A stretch of DNA of 10,716 bases, taken from contig USCJ01000038.1 in assembly GCA_900553215.1 (NCBI GenBank), forward strand, positions 1 through 10,716, read 5' to 3'. The notes below the pieces were generated by a model. That model worked only from the letters and a program-made list of their open reading frames with translations. It was not told the DNA's origin and searched no databases. Of this stretch, positions 6,744 to 10,716 are shown piece by piece. The stretch is from an uncultured Collinsella sp. (GTDB lineage Bacteria > Actinomycetota > Coriobacteriia > Coriobacteriales > Coriobacteriaceae). Position 1 is the first letter of the stretch. Each line of letters opens with the position of its first letter. The position numbers and the translations under genes are program-made.

Positions 6744-7928
6744 ATGATCAACGAAACTATGTATGCTCGCGGTGCGGAAAGCTCCATCATCCGTGAGATT
6801 TTTAGCTATGGTCTTGAGCGCAAGGCGCAGATCGGTGCGGAGAACGTATTCGATTTTTCGCTGGGCAACCCGAGTGTTCCGGCGCCCGCTGCTGTGGCTG
6901 AGTCGATTAAGAAGGCCCTGGAGCTGCCGAGTGACCAGTTGCACGGCTACACCCCCGCTCCGGGCCTGCCGCAATGTCGAGCAGCCGTCGCCGAATCGCT
7001 CAACCGCCGCTTTGGAACGAACTATGAGGGCAAAGACGTCTTTATGACGGTGGGTGCCGCGGCTTCGCTCACCTGCACGCTCAACGCCGTTACGAACCCG
7101 GGCGACGAGGTTATTGTTATCGCCCCATACTTTCCGGAGTATCGCGTTTGGATTGAGAAGGCCGGCTGTACGTGTGTTGAGGCGCTCGCCGATGAGGATA
7201 CGTTCCAGCTGAGCGTGGACAACGTGCTCAAGGCGATTAGCGATAAGACGGCGGCCGTCATCATCGACTCTCCCAACAACCCGACCGGTGCCGTATATAC
7301 GCGCGACACGCTGACGCGACTGGCCAATGTTCTGCGCGAGGCCAACGCTCAGCGCGATCCCGAGAATCCGATTATGCTCATCTCGGATGAGCCGTACCGC
7401 GAAATCGTGTACGGTGCCGAGGTGCCTTGGGTGCCCTCGATCTACGAGCACACCATCGTGTGCTACTCGTATTCCAAGTCGCTGTCGCTGCCGGGTGAGC
7501 GCGTGGGGTGGATCTTGGTTCCCAACACCAATCCGCAGGCTGCCCGTCTGATGCCGGCTGTTGCGGGTGCTGCCCGTACGCTGGGTTTTGTATGCGCACC
7601 GGCACTCTTCCAGCGCGTAATTATCGACTGCATCGATGAGCCGAGTGACGTTGAGGCCTATGCACGCAACCGCACCGCGCTTACCGACGCACTAGCGGAG
7701 TATGGCTACACCTATGTTGAGCCGGATGGCGCGTTCTACCTATGGGTGAAAGCGTTGGAGCCCGATGCGAATGCGTTTTGCGAGCGCGCAAAGAAGTATG
7801 AGTTGCTTGCGGTTCCCTCGGACAGCTTTGGTATGCCGGGCTGGTTCCGCCTGGGCTATTGCGTGAGTTACGAGACGATTATCAATTCGCTACCCGCTTG
7901 GAAACAGTTGGCGGACGAGTATCGTTAA
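6744..7928 (+). CDS. PLP-dependent aminotransferase, fold type I (class I/II)
   Basis: This enzyme moves an amino group between an amino acid and a 2-oxo acid using pyridoxal phosphate. The 394-residue product has SPNNPTG (176-182, with the PLP-ring Asn), SDEPYRE (214-220, with Asp215 and Tyr218), the Schiff-base lysine in SYSKS (Lys245), GERVGW (251-256, phosphate-binding Arg253) and a C-terminal WFRLGY whose Arg probably binds the substrate carboxylate. The overall pattern is aspartate-aminotransferase-like, but the amino-acid specificity cannot be read from it. I chose ATG 6744 because AAAGGGG (6732-6738) is correctly spaced. The in-frame ATG at 6645 lies inside the palindrome and upstream of the likely promoter. 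No terminator with a T run follows, and the next gene is 165 bp away on the same strand. Confidence 0.93.
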   Translation: MINETMYARGAESSIIREIFSYGLERKAQIGAENVFDFSLGNPSVPAPAAVAESIKKALELPSDQLHGYTPAPGLPQCRAAVAESLNRRFGTNYEGKDVFMTVGAAASLTCTLNAVTNPGDEVIVIAPYFPEYRVWIEKAGCTCVEALADEDTFQLSVDNVLKAISDKTAAVIIDSPNNPTGAVYTRDTLTRLANVLREANAQRDPENPIMLISDEPYREIVYGAEVPWVPSIYEHTIVCYSYSKSLSLPGERVGWILVPNTNPQAARLMPAVAGAARTLGFVCAPALFQRVIIDCIDEPSDVEAYARNRTALTDALAEYGYTYVEPDGAFYLWVKALEPDANAFCERAKKYELLAVPSDSFGMPGWFRLGYCVSYETIINSLPAWKQLADEYR

Positions 7929-7945
7929 AAGTAAAGCGCTCTGCC

Positions 7946-7993
7946 TACAATGTTTTACGTGAAACGGGGTTTGGTGTTAAGCCGGACCCCGTT
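7946..7993 (+). promoter_or_regulatory. TACAAT element and GC-rich hairpin after the aminotransferase gene
   Basis: TACAAT (7946-7951) could be a -10 starting a leader toward the PHP gene. AACGGGGT (7963-7970) pairs with ACCCCGTT (7986-7993), and the pairing extends inward through two G-U and two G-C pairs to a 7-base loop. No T run follows, so it is a weak terminator for the aminotransferase or a leader structure. It overlaps the parS-like site. Confidence 0.4.
7951..7966. promoter_or_regulatory. parS-like ParB-binding site
   Basis: TGTTTTACGTGAAACG matches the broadly conserved bacterial parS consensus TGTTTCACGTGAAACA at 14 of 16 positions, and the inner GTTTCACGTGAAAC core at 13 of 14. 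The differences are C to T at position 6 and A to G at position 16. It is intergenic, as chromosomal parS sites often, but not always, are. No ParB gene is in the window, so function is inferred from the match alone. Confidence 0.5.
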
Positions 7994-8026
7994 GTCATGG
8001 ACGTTGTGTCTTTGGGATGGAGTGGT

Positions 8027-8056
8027 TTTACGACTATCGAAGGCTATGCGTACAAT
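8027..8056 (+). promoter_or_regulatory. Candidate promoter of the PHP phosphatase gene
   Basis: TACAAT (8051-8056, in GCGTACAATG) lies 37 bp before the ATG at 8094. TTTACG (8027-8032), 18 bp upstream, is a 4-of-6 -35 match. Confidence 0.5.
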
Positions 8057-8093
8057 GAATATAAGCGACGGCCGTGCCAGATAAGGAGACCTG

Positions 8094-8915
8094 ATGCCCT
8101 ACCTGCTTTCTTGTGACATTCATACCCATACGATGTTCTCTGCGCATGCATATTCGACCATTGAGGAGAATGTGTACTGGGCGGCAGAGCGTGGCCTGCA
8201 GGTGCTCGGATCTGCCGACCATCTGAGCTCTATGGTTACGGCTTGCCCTAATGACCTGCGCAGTTATCAGTTCTTTATCAACCAGGATATCTGGCCGCGC
8301 ATTTGGAGCGGCGTGCTGGTGCTGCGTGGTGCCGAGGCCGATATCGTTTCGCTGGACGGAAGCCTGTTTGGCGAGGACACTCCTGTCACGCTCGATATTG
8401 CCGGCGATTCGTATAGTCGTGAGCATTCGCTGTTCGATTTGGTGACGCGTAATTTGGATTATTTGGTGGCAAGCGTGCATAACCCGCAGTTTGCCGAAGG
8501 CGCGGCGCTCGCCCAAACGACCCAGATGTACATCAATGCCCTGGAGCACCCCAAGGTGTTCATGCTTGGGCATGCGGGTCGTTCGGGCGTGCCGTTCGAT
8601 ATCGATGAGGTGCTGTTGGCGGCCAAGGCCAAGCACAAGATCATCGAGATCAACAACCATAGTCTTGAGCATGGCACGGATGCCGAGCATTGGAACGTGT
8701 GTCGCAAGATTGCCGAGCGCTGCGCCGAGCTGGGCGTGGGGATCGGTGTCTCGACCGACGCACACATTGGTATGGCCATTGGCAAGCTCGACCAGGCGCG
8801 CAAGATGCTCGACGAGATTCACTTCCCGTTGGATTTGATCGTGACGCGCGATCGCGAGACGCTGCTGCGCGAGATGGCGGCAGCCGGCGTGTGCGACCTG
8901 CGCAAGGGGATGTAG
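8094..8915 (+). CDS. PHP-domain phosphatase, YcdX-like
   Basis: This is a metal-dependent hydrolase of the polymerase-and-histidinol-phosphatase (PHP) superfamily, 273 residues, made of the PHP domain alone. All nine ligands expected for the trinuclear metal centre of the YcdX type can be placed: H10 and H12 (HTHT), H18 (AHAYST), H43 (ADH), E81 (GAEAD), H129 (SVHN), H160 (GHAG), D222 and H224 (STDAH). Members act as phosphatases on small phosphorylated compounds; the physiological substrate is not established, and histidinol phosphate cannot be inferred here because no his genes are nearby. The start is supported by AAGGAG about 6 bases upstream. It has its own promoter-like sequence and converges with the RNA methyltransferase gene. 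Confidence 0.9.
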   Translation: MPYLLSCDIHTHTMFSAHAYSTIEENVYWAAERGLQVLGSADHLSSMVTACPNDLRSYQFFINQDIWPRIWSGVLVLRGAEADIVSLDGSLFGEDTPVTLDIAGDSYSREHSLFDLVTRNLDYLVASVHNPQFAEGAALAQTTQMYINALEHPKVFMLGHAGRSGVPFDIDEVLLAAKAKHKIIEINNHSLEHGTDAEHWNVCRKIAERCAELGVGIGVSTDAHIGMAIGKLDQARKMLDEIHFPLDLIVTRDRETLLREMAAAGVCDLRKGM

Positions 8916-8935
8916 CGGAGTTCATAAACCAAGCG

Positions 8936-8969
8936 AAGGGGGCAGTCCAGACGGGCCGCCCCCTTTCTT
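8936..8969. terminator. Shared terminator between the PHP and RNA methyltransferase genes
   Basis: AAGGGGGC (8936-8943) pairs with GCCCCCTT (8958-8965). An inner GTCC/GGGC helix closes a 4-base loop. The T-rich run TTTCTT (8964-8969) follows on the plus strand, so it mainly ends PHP transcription. It is 20 bp after that stop and 11 bp beyond the stop of the opposing gene. Confidence 0.8.
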
Positions 8970-8980
8970 GTGCCGGTGGA

Positions 8981-10429
8981 TTAGCGGCGCTCGAGGACCG
9001 CGACGGTCTCGGTGTGGTCGGTATGAGGGAACATGTCGACCGGCGTGATCTTGAGCAGGCGATAACCTCCGTCGAGGAGCTGGTGTAGGTCGCGCTCTTG
9101 GGTGACGGGGTTGCAGCTGATATAGGTGATGCGGCGCGGCTTAAGTGCGCAGGCGGCTTCGAGGAACTCGGGTGTGGAGCCGGCGCGCGGCGGGTCGATG
9201 GAGAGAACGTCAACGCGCTCGTTGTTATCGGCAGCGTCCAGGATGTAATCGGTGGCGTCGTCGGCCATAAACCAAGCGCTGCGGGTGAGGCCGTTGAGCT
9301 CGGCATTGCGGCGTGCGTCGGCAATGCCCGCCGGGTTGCGCTCCACACCGAGCAGCATGATTCCGATACCCTTGTTCTGGGCTTCTTTAGCTGCGCAAAG
9401 ACCGATGGTGCCGCTGCCGCAGTAGGCATCCATAAGCACATCGTCCTGGCGCAGATCCATGCCATCGATAGCGAGCTGGTAGAGCAGCTCGGTCTGCTGC
9501 GGGTTGGTCTGGTAGAACGCGGTAGGGGAGATATCGAATTCGCAACCGAGCAGCTGGTCGCGCATGCACTCGGCGCCATAGACGATGCGAGTCTCCTCAC
9601 CCAAGATGGCGTTACCGGGGCGTCCGTTGATGTTTTGGGCAACGGTGACGATATGCGGATCGAGTGCGGCGACAGCCTCAAAGAACTCCTGCGCATGCGG
9701 CAAGTCGCGCTGAGCGGTCACGAGGGTGACCATAATCTGGTCGGTACGCCAACCGCAGCGGACGACGGCATAGCGGAGCAAGCCCAGATGCTTGTCCTCG
9801 TTAAAGGCGGGAATGTGCAGGCGCTCAGCTTCACGCGCGATGCCGTTAAGAATCTGTCGGGCGCCCGGTACCTCGACGGGGCATTCGGGCACGGCAACGA
9901 TTTTGTGCGAACCGCGCTCAAAGAAGCCGCAGCGGACAGCGCCCTCCTTACCGGGAGCAAAGGGAGTGGCAGCCTTATGACGAAAACCACGCGGCGCAGG
10001 ATACTTGCCCGGGTCGCCCAAGGTGACGCCCATACCGCGAATGGGGTCGACGCTAATACCCTCGCGCTCGCAAAGAGCAGCAAAAAGCTCCTCCATAGCA
10101 GCCTGCTTAGCTGCCAACTGCTTTTTATAAGGACGATTGAGCGCCGTGCACCCACCGCAAGCTTTCATGATCGAACAGGGAGACTTGGGGTCCACAACCT
10201 TACGCGCAGACGAAACCGGATCTTTATGCGAGCGCTTGGAGCGAGTCTGAGATGCCTTATCCTCGCTCCGACGAGAACTGGGGCGCTTGGCCTTAGCCTT
10301 GCCCTTGGCCGACTTACCCTTCGCATCCTGAGATGACTTGGATTTCGTAGAAGATTTTTTCTCCTCCGACCCTTCAGTCGCTTCGATCAAAGCACGACGA
10401 GCCCTACGCTCCGCACGAGATTCTGCCAT
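8981..10429 (-). CDS. RlmD/TrmA-family RNA (uracil-5-)-methyltransferase
   Basis: This enzyme uses S-adenosylmethionine to methylate C5 of a specific uracil in rRNA or tRNA; in this family a catalytic cysteine attacks C6 of the base. The 482-residue product has a 4Fe-4S cluster set like RlmD (RumA): C85-x5-C91-x2-C94 plus C183 (VPECPVE). The central domain has AFYQTNPQQTE (304-314). The methyltransferase domain has DAYCGSGTIGL (334-344), IDPPRAG (411-417), the catalytic C439 in YISCNP and E474 in HTDHTETV. Instead of a clear TRAM domain, the first 80 residues are a Lys/Ser/Arg-rich, probably disordered tail. Which uridine is modified (23S U1939, U747 or tRNA U54) cannot be decided here. The ATG at 10429 has only a GGGG-type ribosome-binding sequence (complement of about 10437-10440). 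Confidence 0.9.
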   Translation of the reverse strand: MAESRAERRARRALIEATEGSEEKKSSTKSKSSQDAKGKSAKGKAKAKRPSSRRSEDKASQTRSKRSHKDPVSSARKVVDPKSPCSIMKACGGCTALNRPYKKQLAAKQAAMEELFAALCEREGISVDPIRGMGVTLGDPGKYPAPRGFRHKAATPFAPGKEGAVRCGFFERGSHKIVAVPECPVEVPGARQILNGIAREAERLHIPAFNEDKHLGLLRYAVVRCGWRTDQIMVTLVTAQRDLPHAQEFFEAVAALDPHIVTVAQNINGRPGNAILGEETRIVYGAECMRDQLLGCEFDISPTAFYQTNPQQTELLYQLAIDGMDLRQDDVLMDAYCGSGTIGLCAAKEAQNKGIGIMLLGVERNPAGIADARRNAELNGLTRSAWFMADDATDYILDAADNNERVDVLSIDPPRAGSTPEFLEAACALKPRRITYISCNPVTQERDLHQLLDGGYRLLKITPVDMFPHTDHTETVAVLERR

Positions 10430-10468
10430 GAATTAACCCCACTAATTTACAAATTTAAATCTGAAAGC

Positions 10469-10474
10469 ATTGTA
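10469..10474 (-). promoter_or_regulatory. Candidate -10 element for the RNA methyltransferase gene (TACAAT)
   Basis: Read on the minus strand, GGTACAATGC gives TACAAT 39 bp before the ATG at 10429. No good -35 is visible at 17-18 bp upstream. Confidence 0.45.
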
Positions 10475-10585
10475 CCGTGCCAAGCTAGCGGACGATATGC
10501 AAGCACCCATTTCATGTTAGTGATAAGCCCAACGACGTTTGCCCGCCGGGTGCCGGGGCTGGGGTTAAGTTTGTCGCGAATTCCG

Positions 10586-10622
10586 CACGAACAGGAGAGC
10601 ACTTAATGTGCTCTCCGTCGTG
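10586..10622. other. Strong hairpin in the right-end intergenic region
   Basis: GGAGAGCAC (10594-10602) and GTGCTCTCC (10608-10616) form a perfect 9-bp stem with a TTAAT loop. Beyond a small internal loop, CACGA (10586-10590) pairs with TCGTG (10618-10622). No T run follows on either strand. It could be a structured leader or terminator of a gene off the right edge; it matches no riboswitch class I recognise. The remainder of 10430-10716 shows no ORF, tRNA or other feature apart from the -10 element of the methyltransferase gene. Confidence 0.45.
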
Positions 10623-10716
10623 AGCAGGACTGTAGAGCAGCAACCTTAATATGTCTCAGGCCCGCCCCCTCCGCCGCACACTGGGAACGCCACGTTAATG
10701 TCTGCTAAACCTTGCT

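Noticed and set aside
9098..10336. 412-codon open frame on the plus strand across the RNA methyltransferase
   Set aside because: The opposite strand carries all catalytic and Fe-S motifs of the methyltransferase; this frame shows none and has no ribosome-binding site.
10530..10716. T-box, cobalamin, TPP or glycine riboswitch, or a tRNA, at the right end
   Set aside because: Isolated fragments (GGAGAG, CTGAGA on the minus strand, TAGAGCA) recall these RNAs, but the required conserved cores and a T-arm are missing.

Overview
The window looks like a chromosomal housekeeping region from a moderately GC-rich actinobacterium. The best guess is the class Coriobacteriia, probably Collinsella or a close relative. 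That rests on the tilS-hpt-ftsH neighbourhood, the codon use and the style of the FtsH N-terminus; there is no rRNA or other marker to prove it. No CRISPR array, tRNA, rRNA or transposase gene is visible.

Layout, left to right. At 83-550 (minus) lies an unrecognised C-terminally membrane-anchored protein in AT-richer DNA. A 277-bp divergent intergenic region separates it from a small heat-shock protein (828-1259, plus). This converges across a strong hairpin terminator with a WalJ/YycJ-type metallo-beta-lactamase-fold hydrolase (1342-2151, minus). Next comes the conserved tilS (2200-3738), hpt (3886-4434), ftsH (4436-6554) cluster, all plus strand, closed by a hairpin-plus-T-run terminator. 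A perfect 24-bp-arm inverted repeat sits between that terminator and a PLP-dependent aminotransferase gene (6744-7928, plus). A YcdX-like PHP phosphatase gene (8094-8915, plus) follows, converging through a shared hairpin with a RlmD/TrmA-family RNA m5U methyltransferase (8981-10429, minus). The last 287 bp are non-coding, with a promoter-like element and a strong hairpin.

The genes serve tRNA decoding (tilS), purine salvage (hpt), membrane protein quality control (ftsH), protein folding under stress (hsp20), cell-wall or DNA-linked hydrolase function (walJ-like), amino-acid metabolism (aminotransferase) and rRNA/tRNA modification.

The points most worth a second look are these. (1) ftsH is broken by two separate one-base losses, both in the protease half, while the rest of the 706-codon frame is intact. 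(2) A 16-bp site matching the ParB-binding parS consensus at 14 of 16 positions lies between the aminotransferase and PHP genes. (3) There is a near-perfect 60-bp palindrome built on GGGGACAGACTT. (4) A recurring TACAAT(G/A) -10-like element lies 25-40 bp before several starts. (5) Several palindromes flank the membrane-anchored protein and hsp20 genes. I found no convincing new multi-gene system; this is mostly an ordinary core region with a few interesting non-coding signals.
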